Source: Paenibacillus borealis (GTDB lineage: Bacteria > Bacillota > Bacilli > Paenibacillales > Paenibacillaceae). From it: DNA of 64,000 bases. A program made the translations under genes and the position numbers. Under the pieces are notes generated by a model. The model was not told where the DNA came from. It did not search any database and saw only the letters and a program-made list of their open reading frames with translations. The first letter of the stretch is position 1; each line of letters begins with the position of its first letter. This document shows, piece by piece, positions 24,600-33,912 of the stretch. Location: positions 6,510,001 through 6,574,000 of the forward strand of contig NZ_CP009285.1 in NCBI RefSeq assembly GCF_000758665.1, given 5' to 3'.

Positions 24600-26717
24600 T
24601 CAGCCAATCTCAATCACTCTGGCCGAATAGGCCTGGGGCAGCCGGACGCAGAGCACAGCCCGCTCGGCATCCCAGGCAGCCACAGCGTCCTCCGCCCGGG
24701 CCGGATAGAGGCAGCGGACGGCACTTTCCCGTTGACCGGTGCTCTTCCCCTGCCCAATCCCCTTCGCCCGCTTGCCCAGCGGAATCTCGATAAGCTCCTC
24801 GTCCTGATCCATCCGCCAGACAGCCAGGACGAGGCGGCCATCCAGCTGCAGACCCAGGCAGGCCCGGCTGGAATGCAGCTGCGGAATGCCTAGCGGCCAG
24901 AAGGCGGCGGCTTCCGCCAGCTCCTGCCGGAGCGACTTGTAGCAGGTGATGCCTTCGCGGACCAGGGCGCTCCCGGCTTCGTCAAGCTCTGCCAGCGGTC
25001 CGCCCATAATGACGCGGAACAGCATCACGTTGACCATGTTGAAGATGACAGCTTCATCATCAGAGCTGGTCAGCGGATAGGACCAGATTCCGGCCTGCTC
25101 CGGCGGAATGACCGACGGGCTTGCGGCGGCGATCATGCCCATCAGCCGGTAGTCCATCTGGTCGCTGACGCACTGGAGGCTGAAGCGCTCCAGGGTGGCA
25201 TAATCCATCCGCATGCCTCCGCTGGCACAGCTCTCGACAATAAGCTCCGGGTGGCGGCGGAACAGCCGGTCCGCCCAGGCCAGATAAGCCCGGTTATGCC
25301 CCAGCAGGCCGTCGCCCAGACTCTCCGCCGCGATATCCGTGCCGGTTCCGGCGTTCTGGTTGTAGTCGAACTTGAAGTAGCCGATACCCAGCTCCGCAAT
25401 GAGCCGGTCTACAGTGTCATCGGCATGCCGCACAACCTCCGGGTTGCGGAAATCAAGCTGGTACCGCCCGGCATCGACGACTCTGCGGCCGCGCTTGCAG
25501 AAGAACCAGTCATCCGGTTTGCTGCTGAGCGGACTGTCCCGGTGCACCGATTCCAGCTCCAGCCACAGTCCCGGAATCAGACCCTTGGAGCGGATATAGC
25601 CGGCCATGGCCGCGAGACCGCCTTCGAAGCGGCTCACGGACGGCAGCCATTCTCCCAGTTCACCCTCATACCAGCCCGCATCGATGCAGTAAATCTCACA
25701 GCCGGCCGCCGCAGCCGCGTCCACCAGCGGCTGCACTCTGGCCGTCGTCGGATTGCCCCACAGGCTGTGCATGAAATCGTTATAGACTACCGGCAGCGTG
25801 CGGTTGTCTTCATTCTTCCTCCGCACCTGCCGCAGATAACGGGTCAGCTCCCGGGCGGCTTCGGTGAAGCCCCCTTGAACCGCTCCGGCTGCCGCTGGTA
25901 CCGATTCGAAGCTCTCTCCCGGCTGGAGCGTCCGGCTCCAGTGTCCCTCATCCTCGTTCGGTCCGCTCAGCCGGACATACAGCTCATTCACCTCAGCATC
26001 GCTAAGCTCCCACTGCCAGGAGCCGTTGTGCTCAATCTGCCAGAACAGGCAGGAGCCGGATTCCGTATTCTCAAGAACACCTACCGGCAGATGTTCATAG
26101 GAGGACCAGGTGCCGAGCGAATGCACCGACAGCCGGTTCACCGAATGGTCGAACACCCGGCTGAGACCCCATTCAGGCAGACTATGCTGCTGCCACTGCA
26201 CCTCCCCGCACCAGGAATTACGCGGCAGGTGCAGCCGCATCTTCTGGTCCCAGGGAAGGCTTCCTTCCTTGGCCGCGCCGTTATAGGCGAAGGAAGACAC
26301 GTACTCGACCGGCAGCGGCTGCTCTCCTTCATTGCGCAATTCGGTCCAGGTTCTCGCCAGGGACAAGCCCTTGTAGAACTGGAAATGGCTGATCACAGCC
26401 AGCCCTGTGGCGGCATCGGACTGGCGGATCTCCAGCCTGCGGCTGCGGCTGTCTGCGGCTTCAATGAATTGGTGCGACTGGTATTTCAGGCGGGTGCCCG
26501 GCACCGTTCCGACATGCTTGAGCCCGTGATGGATGACATGATCCTCTCCTGTAATCTGCACATCCACCAGGCGGCGGTTCGCATAGCTTGTATCGTCCAG
26601 CATTTCTTCTTCATAAGGTCCAGAGGCGAAATGCAGCAGCTTCACACTGCCGTCGTCCGTCACTTCAATGAGCATATGCAGCAAAGCTTCGTGATGCTCA
26701 ATACGTATCGTTGCCAT
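24600..26717 (-). CDS. GH36 alpha-galactosidase
   Basis: 705 residues: N-terminal beta-supersandwich, central TIM barrel and C-terminal sheet of GH36. The nucleophile is Asp451 in YFKFDYN and the acid/base Asp519 in VSDQMD. ESCASGGMRMDY and IDAGWYEG are diagnostic. There is no signal peptide, so it trims galactosyl side chains from imported oligosaccharides in the cytoplasm. It lies 36 bases after the YesM-type kinase on the same strand, so kinase, regulator and enzyme probably form one transcript. With GH26, GH130 and GH94 nearby, galacto(gluco)mannan is the likely source. RBS GGGGAGA. Confidence 0.93.
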   Translation of the reverse strand: MATIRIEHHEALLHMLIEVTDDGSVKLLHFASGPYEEEMLDDTSYANRRLVDVQITGEDHVIHHGLKHVGTVPGTRLKYQSHQFIEAADSRSRRLEIRQSDAATGLAVISHFQFYKGLSLARTWTELRNEGEQPLPVEYVSSFAYNGAAKEGSLPWDQKMRLHLPRNSWCGEVQWQQHSLPEWGLSRVFDHSVNRLSVHSLGTWSSYEHLPVGVLENTESGSCLFWQIEHNGSWQWELSDAEVNELYVRLSGPNEDEGHWSRTLQPGESFESVPAAAGAVQGGFTEAARELTRYLRQVRRKNEDNRTLPVVYNDFMHSLWGNPTTARVQPLVDAAAAAGCEIYCIDAGWYEGELGEWLPSVSRFEGGLAAMAGYIRSKGLIPGLWLELESVHRDSPLSSKPDDWFFCKRGRRVVDAGRYQLDFRNPEVVRHADDTVDRLIAELGIGYFKFDYNQNAGTGTDIAAESLGDGLLGHNRAYLAWADRLFRRHPELIVESCASGGMRMDYATLERFSLQCVSDQMDYRLMGMIAAASPSVIPPEQAGIWSYPLTSSDDEAVIFNMVNVMLFRVIMGGPLAELDEAGSALVREGITCYKSLRQELAEAAAFWPLGIPQLHSSRACLGLQLDGRLVLAVWRMDQDEELIEIPLGKRAKGIGQGKSTGQRESAVRCLYPARAEDAVAAWDAERAVLCVRLPQAYSARVIEIG

Positions 26718-26753
26718 TCTTATCTCCCCTGTTTGTACTGCTGTATTGTGGCA

Positions 26754-28610
26754 TCAGACCAGTCCCTTGGCCCGCTCTGCCTTCAGGCGCACCGTAACCG
26801 TAGTACCGGCGCCGGGCTTAGACGCGATGCTGATTCCATACTGATTCCCGGCATAGAGCCTAATGCGCTCATTCACGTTATACAACCCGTAGGAGCTGCC
26901 GGTGGAATCAGGCTTCGTCTCATGCGGCTCCTCCATCAGCAGCTGGCGCGCCTGCTCCTCTTCCATGCCGATTCCGTCGTCGGATACCTGGAAGATCAGA
27001 TCGCCGTCTTCCTCTCTCACAGAGATTGTAATCGTTCCGCGTTTGTCTTTGGACTTCAGGATTCCGTGCAAAAGCGCATTCTCGACAATCGGCTGCAGGA
27101 TCAGCTTCGGCATCTGATAGACACTCAGTCCGGGCTCGCTATCCAGCACGAAGCCGAACGCATCCACAAACCGGCTCTGCTGGATCTTCAGATAGACGGC
27201 GGCCAGGCTCAGCTCATCCTCCACGCTGACGATGCTCCGGCCCTTGTTAAGGCTGAGCCGGAAATATTTGGCCAGGCTGTCGATCATCTGGCTGATGTCG
27301 GTTGCCCCTTTGCCGATGGCAATCCAATTGATCGTATCCAGCGTATTGTAGAGGAAATGCGGATTAATCTGGGCCTGCAGCGCCTGCAGCTGGGCCTCGC
27401 GTTCATGAATCTCGGCCCGGTACTTCTCCTCGACCAGTGTCCGCACCCGGAGAATCAGATGATCGACACTCCGCTCCAGCATATGAAAATCGCCGTTGAC
27501 CGGAGGAAGCTCAATCAGCCCGTCACTTCCCTCCTTGCGGATGACGGTAATGACCTGCATGACTCTGCGGTTCATTCCGCGGACAATGATCGCGAGCAGC
27601 ACAAAGGGCAGAATCAGGAACAGCGCCACATACTCCATCAGCGAGGTCCATTCCGACCGCTGCGTCAGCTCCACGGCGCGGCGAGACAGCTGGGATTCCG
27701 TTCCCTGCGCGACCAGCCTCCAGCCGGTGGGCTGCAGCGTCGTATACATCACATCGTTGACCTCCGTGCCTATCTTCAGCGTGGAGCTGCCCTCACTGCT
27801 AAGCTTCATATCCTCCAGAATGGCAGGAGCAATCTTCGTACCGATTATGGCGCGGTCAGGATGATAGACAATCGTTCCATCCGCGTCCGTCAGGTAGACC
27901 TGCGTGCCCGGCGCAAATTGCAGCGCGGACAGAATATCCGCCACCATCTTCTCCTGTACATCAATCATCAGCACGCCGGATACCTTATCGTACCGGTCCG
28001 GATCACGCAGCATGCGGGCGAACGAGAACACGCGGGCCTTCCCGATATCGAGAAAAGATTCCTCGTAATCCCCAATCGGCACAATGCCTCCGTTGGCCTC
28101 AATGACGGGGGTGTACCAGGCCTTGTTCTTCAGGCTGTCCAGCGAGAAGAAATTGATTTTCTCACCCGCATACAGCTTCGATTGATCGACATACAGCCGC
28201 ACATGGAAGACATCGGAGTTCGACTGTACCGTATCAACCAGGAACCTCAGGTCCTTAATGACCTGCAGCTGAATCTCCATCGACTGGTCATCGGCGCCGA
28301 CGGAGAGGTACGAGTGGAGGTTCGGGTTCATAAAAGCCGCATTGCTGATATCGTAGATATGCTCCAGGCGGTAAGACAGATTGCTTCCCGCCTGCTTCAG
28401 CGCCTGCTGCATGGTCCGGATCACTTCGCTCTTCAGAATGGAGGCCGAACGCTCGTAATAGCCATACAGGAAGATTCCCGCCGGAACGACAATCAGCAGC
28501 AGATAGGCGAGCAGCCACTGCCGGGGAATCCGGATGCGGCGGGCCAGGCTTACAGCCGAGCCGAAGGCTGAGGACAACAGGCGCCAGAGGCTTACGGCTG
28601 CCCTACGCAT
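26754..28610 (-). CDS. YesM-type sensor histidine kinase
   Basis: 618 residues. A membrane helix (about 25-45), an extracellular Cache-type sensor domain (about 50-290) and a second helix (about 305-325) are followed by HAMP, HisK_2 with His418 (QINPHFLYNTLDTINW) and an HATPase (about 500-615). The ATG at 28610 overlaps the stop of the regulator gene (ATGCGTAG), so the two are translationally coupled. The longer open frame only re-reads the end of that gene. It pairs with the adjacent YesN-type regulator. Such pairs sense extracellular oligosaccharides, sometimes via a binding lipoprotein. Confidence 0.92.
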   Translation of the reverse strand: MRRAAVSLWRLLSSAFGSAVSLARRIRIPRQWLLAYLLLIVVPAGIFLYGYYERSASILKSEVIRTMQQALKQAGSNLSYRLEHIYDISNAAFMNPNLHSYLSVGADDQSMEIQLQVIKDLRFLVDTVQSNSDVFHVRLYVDQSKLYAGEKINFFSLDSLKNKAWYTPVIEANGGIVPIGDYEESFLDIGKARVFSFARMLRDPDRYDKVSGVLMIDVQEKMVADILSALQFAPGTQVYLTDADGTIVYHPDRAIIGTKIAPAILEDMKLSSEGSSTLKIGTEVNDVMYTTLQPTGWRLVAQGTESQLSRRAVELTQRSEWTSLMEYVALFLILPFVLLAIIVRGMNRRVMQVITVIRKEGSDGLIELPPVNGDFHMLERSVDHLILRVRTLVEEKYRAEIHEREAQLQALQAQINPHFLYNTLDTINWIAIGKGATDISQMIDSLAKYFRLSLNKGRSIVSVEDELSLAAVYLKIQQSRFVDAFGFVLDSEPGLSVYQMPKLILQPIVENALLHGILKSKDKRGTITISVREEDGDLIFQVSDDGIGMEEEQARQLLMEEPHETKPDSTGSSYGLYNVNERIRLYAGNQYGISIASKPGAGTTVTVRLKAERAKGLV

Positions 28611-30240
28611 GGCTGTCCCGGTATGCGCTCGGTGTAACTCCCGTGGCTTTTTTGAACAGCTTGGTGAAATAGCTCGGGTCCGTATAGCCGATGGCATAAC
28701 AGATATCATAGAATTTGTACTGCGGATCGCGCAGCAGCTCCTTCGCCTTCTCCACCCGGATCTGTGTCAGGAATTCGTTGATCGTCTGCCCGGTCTCCTG
28801 CTTGAATAGCAGACTGACATAGGTTGGCGTCAGATAGACCTCCTTGCCAATGTCCGTTACCGTCAATGCCCCGTCCGCATATCTTTGCTTGATGATCTCG
28901 CGCACCCTTTCGATCAGATTGGCTACTTTGCCGGTCCGCTTCTCGCGGATACGCGCGCAGACACTGCTGAGATGAGCTTCAATCAGCTCCCGCATCTCGC
29001 CAAGCGTCTCCTGCTCGAACAGAGTCTCCCATAACCGGGCTTCCGCCGCCTCCAGCTCGGGAGATCCGGCATTCAGCTCCAGCAGCAGCTGCCCGACCGC
29101 GAGGACAATCTGCAGGCAGATGTTGCGCCCGTATTTAAGCCCGTCACGGCGGCCCCGGTTCAAATCCGTGAACAGCTGGTCCAGCACCTCGCGCATCCGG
29201 TCCGGATCAGCCGCCTTCAGTGCCGACAGCAGCTGCTCGCTATGATCTGGATCGTATCTAGTGAAGCTGGCCGGCTCCGACTCGGGATTCTCCAGGCTGT
29301 CCATGGTGATAATGCGGTTTTTGCCCAAATACCATTTATGATCGGCCGCTTCACGCGCCTGCTTATAGGAATGAACCAGCCCGGGAAGGCCGGTCACCCG
29401 CTCGCTGATGCCGATGGTGACGCTGATCTTCAGCCATTTCTCCAGATTGCCGAGAATATCCCCCGCCAGCTCCAGCAGCGCTTCCGCGTTGTCCGCAGCG
29501 CCGCCGTCCTCCGGATTCTCCCGCAGAATGCCGACGAACTCCCCGTTCCGGTGCTCAAAGGCATAGCCGGTAAGATGCTGGCCGATCAGCTCCTGGCAGA
29601 TATTCAGCACGGAATACCACAACAGCTGCTGATCCGTCTCCGAACGGCTCCCTGTGACCTCTGCGAGATCATCGACAGAAATTACGATCACCCAGTACAC
29701 GACAGTAAGCGGCAGATTCAGACCGAGGAACTGCAGCCGTTCACCCAGGCCTTGCCGGGGGGCACCTGTGCTGATCAGGGACAGCAGAAACTTCTCCCGC
29801 AGCAGCGGCATCCCTTCCTTGAGCTTGCTCTGCATGTCCACCTTGAATCTGTGCTCCGCCCGCTCGGCATCGAGATGGCTGACCACACGCCGGATGACCG
29901 CGCTGAGTTCCTCCAGATTCACCGGCTTGAAGATGTAATCGACCGCGCTTACCTTAAGCGCCGATTTCAGATAATCCGCATCATCATGGCCGCTGACGAA
30001 GATAATCTTCGTCCGGGGATACCCGGCATGGATATGCCGGGACAGCGTAATCCCGTCCATCTTGGGCATACGGACATCGGTCAGCACAATATCCGGCTGC
30101 TCCTTCTCGATCACCTCAAAGGCCACATCCCCGTCATCCGCCTCACCAATCACTTCAATACCGTACGAGGACCAGTTGAAATAGGAGCGCAAGCCGAAGC
30201 GAACCGTCGGCTCATCATCCACAATTAGCAGTTTGTACAC
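28603..30240 (-). CDS. YesN-type AraC response regulator
   Basis: 545 residues. Receiver (1-120) with phospho-acceptor Asp55 (LTDVRMPKMDG) and Lys of FKPV, a middle linker domain of about 300 residues, then two AraC helix-turn-helix units (about 440-540: VTDIGKEVYLTPTYVSLLFKQETGQT and FYDICYAIGYTDPSYFTKLFKKATGVTPSAYR). The start is GTG 30240, nine bases after AAGGAGG. It is the first gene of a regulator-kinase-GH36 transcript and the best candidate to bind the element shared by three promoters in the mannan locus. Confidence 0.93.
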   Translation of the reverse strand: MYKLLIVDDEPTVRFGLRSYFNWSSYGIEVIGEADDGDVAFEVIEKEQPDIVLTDVRMPKMDGITLSRHIHAGYPRTKIIFVSGHDDADYLKSALKVSAVDYIFKPVNLEELSAVIRRVVSHLDAERAEHRFKVDMQSKLKEGMPLLREKFLLSLISTGAPRQGLGERLQFLGLNLPLTVVYWVIVISVDDLAEVTGSRSETDQQLLWYSVLNICQELIGQHLTGYAFEHRNGEFVGILRENPEDGGAADNAEALLELAGDILGNLEKWLKISVTIGISERVTGLPGLVHSYKQAREAADHKWYLGKNRIITMDSLENPESEPASFTRYDPDHSEQLLSALKAADPDRMREVLDQLFTDLNRGRRDGLKYGRNICLQIVLAVGQLLLELNAGSPELEAAEARLWETLFEQETLGEMRELIEAHLSSVCARIREKRTGKVANLIERVREIIKQRYADGALTVTDIGKEVYLTPTYVSLLFKQETGQTINEFLTQIRVEKAKELLRDPQYKFYDICYAIGYTDPSYFTKLFKKATGVTPSAYRDSHA

Positions 30241-30254
30241 AGCCCCGTCCTCCT

Positions 30255-30513
30255 TTATGTAGATTGAACTTGAGATATAGAGTCAAGAATCAGTCGCCAC
30301 TGCGGTGAATATTCGGACTTCCGGCCGCTGTTGTCCCCGGATTTCTTGAATTTGTAACGCTGATCGCGGTGGAAATCCGATGACTGCTGATGCTTCCGAA
30401 GCGGGCTTTCCTGCGGAAAGCTTTCAGGCGTACGCAGTCGCTCCTACAGTTCCAAAATTCCCCTCCGTACCTTTGCTTTTTTGGGGTAGTTTTTAAGTTC
30501 ATTTTATCTACAT
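30255..30513. repeat. Inverted-repeat-bounded segment 1
   Basis: TTATGTAGATTGAACTTGAG (30255-30274) and, inverted, AAGTTCATTTTATCTACAT (30495-30513) bound 259 bp with no gene. Inside is a GC-richer stretch (about 30300-30470) with CTGCGGAAAGCTTTCAGG. The arms match TATATAGATTGAACTT, a motif found several times in this gap and at 33848. It may be a miniature transposable element remnant, or the arms may be binding sites. Confidence 0.4.
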
Positions 30514-30519
30514 TAGTAC

Positions 30520-30950
30520 TTATATAGATTGAACTTCAGAATCTAATTGTGTGGGCCTGGCGGAATACGTCAATACCTTACACTTGATCCGTTACTGGCA
30601 GTGTGTTGACTTTTAAATAATCAATGTAGACATAAATGTTGTACGTTTTGCAACTTGAGTTCATATATAGTCCGATGTTCGGGAGGATTGTTGTATAAAA
30701 TACAAGAATCCTCCAGCAAATTCGTTTGAAATAGGTGAAATCCTGCAGTTTCTACAACAATTTCGGATTTGGGCTGATTTAATGAAGAGAATGTTGTATT
30801 ATGTGCAAGATTTTATGAAAATCTACCTGATCACTGCCCGGAAAGCGGATGAATCGAGGATACCCCGCGGCAACAGCAGCCACCATGAAGTCCCATATTC
30901 ACAGAGTGATGTGAAATCTTGCGTGAAGTTCTTCAGTTCAATCTATATAG
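30520..30950. repeat. Inverted-repeat-bounded segment 2
   Basis: TTATATAGATTGAACTTCAG (30520-30539) and its near-exact inverse CTTCAGTTCAATCTATATAG (30931-30950) bound 431 bp. Inside lies quadruple-palindrome element C. Another inverted partial copy (TGAGTTCATATATAG) is at 30656-30670. No gene is present in 30241-30956. Confidence 0.45.
30632..30815. repeat. Quadruple-palindrome intergenic element, copy C
   Basis: Palindromes centred near 30645, 30698, 30752 and 30801 (spacings 53, 54, 49). The second is a strong hairpin: GGAGGATT-TTGTAT-loop-ATACAA-AATCCTCC. It is the most diverged of the four copies. Confidence 0.6.
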
Positions 30951-30956
30951 TTATTG

Positions 30957-32207
30957 TTAACTTATAAAACGCACATCCTGCCGCTTCAGTGCCTCATGCA
31001 GCTTATCGGCCGGGACATCCCGCAGCGGCACAGACTCATCCAGCGAGATCGCGGCCGCAGCGCCTGCCGCCTGGCCAAGCGCGTAGCAGGTAGCCTGCAT
31101 GCGCATGGAGGACATAGCCACATGTGTAGCCGATATCGGCCGTCCGGCCACCAGCAGATTCACGACCTGCTCCGGCACCATACACCGGTAAGGAATATCA
31201 TACCCGCTGATGGCCCGTTCATCGGTCGTCCCCGCTCCGTCGGGGCTATGAATATCAATTTCATAGTTGGTCTGTGCGACCACATCCGGGAACCGGGCTC
31301 CGCTGACCACATCCTGCTCAGTCAGCGTGTAGATTCCCTCAATCTGATTGCTCTCCCGGACCCCGGTCTGCGGGGCAACATGCGAGAGTGCATACGTCCC
31401 GAAGCCGTTTCTCTGCAAATAATTCACAATCGAGAACACCTGCCGGAGCGCCTCCGTCTCCGCGTAATTTACCTCTTCTATTTTAGCTCCGTTCGCCTTC
31501 ACACGCGACATATTTACAAGCAGTGTACCGTCGCCGTTCTGCTCCCAGTAGAGCTCGCGCCCTTGCGGCAGATCAGCCAGCTCCTTGTATTCATAGCAGC
31601 CTTCCGGAAGGAACGGGATCACCGGCTTGCCGGTATTCTGCATCATGAACATCAGGGTCATTGGCTGAGTCAGTCCGTCCTCTTCTCTGCCCGAGTGATA
31701 AGGGACTCCCGCTTCAATGGCTACTCTTGCATCACCCGTACAGTCAATGAACTGCTCGCCTTCAAAAGCCTTCAGTCCTTCCCGGGTGGAGACAATGACC
31801 GCCTTGATCCTACCGCCCTCCTGCACCGTTCCCACAAACTCGGCATGGTAGTATACCTGCACTTGCTCTTTTTTCATTTTCTCATTCATATACTGCCGCA
31901 TCAGAAAAGGCGAATACTGTGGCGCAATCGACTCATCATGCCCCTGCGGTAAAGATTCTGCCAGCATCTCCGCGATGATCTCGCGGTAGATTCCGGTCAC
32001 ATTCCCGATTGGCATAAATACGCTGACATTCGCCAGGGTTCCCATCCCGCCGAGCTGCGCCGATTTCTCCAGCAGCACCACCTGCTTGCCGCATCTTGCC
32101 GCACTGATTGCCGCCGCCGTACCCGCAGGGCCGCCGCCTATGACAATAACCTCAGCATGCAGCACTGTCTGAACCTGCCGCTGAAACGAATATTCCGGGT
32201 TATTCAA
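30957..32207 (-). CDS. FAD-dependent oxidoreductase
   Basis: 416 residues. A dinucleotide-binding N-terminus (AEVIVIGGGPAGTAAA, about 18-33, then VVLLEKSAQLGGMGT) and the C-terminal LLVAGRPISATHVAMSSMRMQATCYALGQAAGAAAA signature place it in the FAD_oxidored family of polysaccharide-degradation loci. The start is TTG 32207, about nine bases after AAGGGAGA. It lies 67 bases after the binding-protein gene with a hairpin between, so it is probably co-expressed at a lower level. Substrate unknown; oxidation of a sugar or sugar-linked group is possible. Confidence 0.85.
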   Translation of the reverse strand: MNNPEYSFQRQVQTVLHAEVIVIGGGPAGTAAAISAARCGKQVVLLEKSAQLGGMGTLANVSVFMPIGNVTGIYREIIAEMLAESLPQGHDESIAPQYSPFLMRQYMNEKMKKEQVQVYYHAEFVGTVQEGGRIKAVIVSTREGLKAFEGEQFIDCTGDARVAIEAGVPYHSGREEDGLTQPMTLMFMMQNTGKPVIPFLPEGCYEYKELADLPQGRELYWEQNGDGTLLVNMSRVKANGAKIEEVNYAETEALRQVFSIVNYLQRNGFGTYALSHVAPQTGVRESNQIEGIYTLTEQDVVSGARFPDVVAQTNYEIDIHSPDGAGTTDERAISGYDIPYRCMVPEQVVNLLVAGRPISATHVAMSSMRMQATCYALGQAAGAAAAISLDESVPLRDVPADKLHEALKRQDVRFIS

Positions 32208-32231
32208 ATTTTCCGTCTCCCTTCATGGAAA

Positions 32232-32267
32232 GGAAGCGGCAAGCTCCCGTAATTCAAGCTGCCGCTC
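32232..32267 (-). terminator. Hairpin after binding-protein gene 1
   Basis: GGAGCGGCAGCTT pairs with AAGCTTGCCGCTTCC with one bulge, followed by only CTTTCC. The same hairpin, slightly diverged, follows the paralogue at 47086-47119. It probably acts as partial terminator or 3' protector. Confidence 0.55.
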
Positions 32268-32274
32268 CTATGAT

Positions 32275-33825
32275 TTATTTGCTTACAGTTGCGTACCAGT
32301 CATTGATTTCCTTCGCACTTGCTTCTTCCCCGGCTGCCTTGTACTTCGCCTGGAAGTCTGCCAGTCCGTCCAGCGTATCCGCTCCGGCGATCAGCTTAAT
32401 GGTGTAATCACCCGCCATCGATTCCAGCTGCAGATTGTTCTTCGCATATTCCGGCATGTACGGCGCCAGCCCCAGAATATTCTGGATCTTGTATTCATCC
32501 GGCAGCTGGTTGTTCAGGCTGTCGAACGCGGCGAACTGCACCGGATTCTTCCGGGCCCGCGCCTGCCAGTACAGCGGATAGTTCTGTTCGTCCGTGCCCG
32601 ACATATAGTTGTTCGACAGGTTGCGCTCGTCGTTGAAGGCCGGCAGAATCGGCAGGTACGCCCCGTTCTCGAACGTGTATGTCTTGCCTTCTTCCCCGAT
32701 CGCCAGATTCTTGAACGTTTCCGGCTCCAAGGTTGCATTGATCCACTTCACCGCATCTTCCGGGTGCTTCGACGCCTTCGGCACGAAGGTCAGACGGTCG
32801 AATCCGGCATTGCCCGAGAAGCCCGCTTCCCCCGACGGTCCCTTCAGCGCCGAGACGAAGGCGAACTTCGCATCCGGGATGTTCTTCGTCAGGGCATCGG
32901 AGATGCCGCCGATATCGGCCCAGTGGACGATAATCGCTCCAGCTTTGCCGCTGGTGAACTTCTCTTTGGCAGTGGCGTCCTTGTTCACGACGAATTCCTT
33001 GTCCAGCAGCCCTTGCTTGTAGAGGTCTGCGGTATAGGTAATGTAGTCCTTATACGCCGGGTCTAGCAGGCGCGGCACCAGCTGGCCGTCCACATCATTC
33101 CACGTATTTGGCATGCCGAACGCGCCGACCAGGTTATCCAGCATCGGCAGGTCGCCGCGGATCGTCAGCGACACGTTCTGGTCGCCATTGCCGCCCGGGT
33201 CCTTCTCCTTGAACGCCTTCAGAACGGCGGTCAGCTCGTCGGTGGTCGTCGGCATCTTCAGCCCCAGCTTATCCAGCCAGTCCGTACGGATCAGGATGCT
33301 GCTGTTTACTTTATAGGTAACCACTACAGGGATGGCGTACAGCTTGCCGTCGATCTTCAGCGCATCCAGCGACTCCTGGGAGATCGCTTTTTTGATATTG
33401 GGACCGTATTCATCAATGAGCGGCGTCAGATCGACCAGTGCGCCTTTTTGCGCATAATCGGAATAGAGCGCCATGTCATTGTAGGTGGTAACCACATCAT
33501 ACGGCTCCCCGGAGGACATAATCAGGTTGAGCTTCTCGCCCCATTTGTCCTGCGGCAGCATGTCGTACGACACTTTGTAGCCGGTCTTCTCCTGCAGCAT
33601 CGCTGCTACCGGATAGGTATTGTAGTCCTCGCTTTGCCAGATGCTCAGCCGTTTAAGGTCCGGCTTGGACTCGGCGGCTGCCGTAGCCGGTGTGCCGGAA
33701 TTGTCCGGTGCATTCGCTGTGCCTGCGGCATTATTGTTGCCGTTGTTCGACGAGCAGGCTGCCAGGGATGATGCCAGCAGCATGGTCACTGCGGCCAGTG
33801 CGGCCGTTTTGCTAATTTTTCTCAT
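32275..33825 (-). CDS. Sugar-binding lipoprotein, paralogue 1
   Basis: 516 residues. The lipoprotein signal ends LLASSLAAC, followed by an Asn/Ala/Thr-rich linker and an extracellular solute-binding domain of the YtcQ/LipO type. CAGGAGGG precedes the ATG. It lies 87 bases after the YtcP-type permease and belongs to that transporter. The mature domain is almost the same as the protein at 47127-48683 (about ten differences seen by eye; for instance QNYPLYW against ENYPLYW). Given the neighbouring GH26, GH130 and GH94 enzymes, it probably binds manno- or glucomanno-oligosaccharides. Confidence 0.92.
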   Translation of the reverse strand: MRKISKTAALAAVTMLLASSLAACSSNNGNNNAAGTANAPDNSGTPATAAAESKPDLKRLSIWQSEDYNTYPVAAMLQEKTGYKVSYDMLPQDKWGEKLNLIMSSGEPYDVVTTYNDMALYSDYAQKGALVDLTPLIDEYGPNIKKAISQESLDALKIDGKLYAIPVVVTYKVNSSILIRTDWLDKLGLKMPTTTDELTAVLKAFKEKDPGGNGDQNVSLTIRGDLPMLDNLVGAFGMPNTWNDVDGQLVPRLLDPAYKDYITYTADLYKQGLLDKEFVVNKDATAKEKFTSGKAGAIIVHWADIGGISDALTKNIPDAKFAFVSALKGPSGEAGFSGNAGFDRLTFVPKASKHPEDAVKWINATLEPETFKNLAIGEEGKTYTFENGAYLPILPAFNDERNLSNNYMSGTDEQNYPLYWQARARKNPVQFAAFDSLNNQLPDEYKIQNILGLAPYMPEYAKNNLQLESMAGDYTIKLIAGADTLDGLADFQAKYKAAGEEASAKEINDWYATVSK

Positions 33826-33847
33826 ATGAGACCCTCCTGAAAGATAT

Positions 33848-33868
33848 ATTCTATATAGATTGAACTTG
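33848..33868. promoter_or_regulatory. TATATAGATTGAACTT motif before binding-protein gene 1
   Basis: The same 16-mer seen at 30520 and, with one change, 30255. Here it sits 23-43 bases before the ATG. The copy at 30255 has the matching position before the YesN-type gene. Confidence 0.4.
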
Positions 33869-33912
33869 TGATTTTCCTATTTTGGATTTGAAGCTTGAAT
33901 CGGGAAGTCTGA

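Noticed and set aside
25251..28571. A 1106-codon open frame opposite to the GH36 and kinase genes
   Set aside because: It is antisense to two well-recognised genes, follows their third-position bias, crosses the gene boundary and contains no domain.
2805..30815. Regularly spaced palindromes read as CRISPR arrays
   Set aside because: Only four units per site, repeat sequences vary, spacers differ in length, and no cas genes are present.
30957..31952. A 332-codon frame antisense to the FAD oxidoreductase
   Set aside because: No ribosome site or domain; the minus-strand protein has clear FAD motifs.
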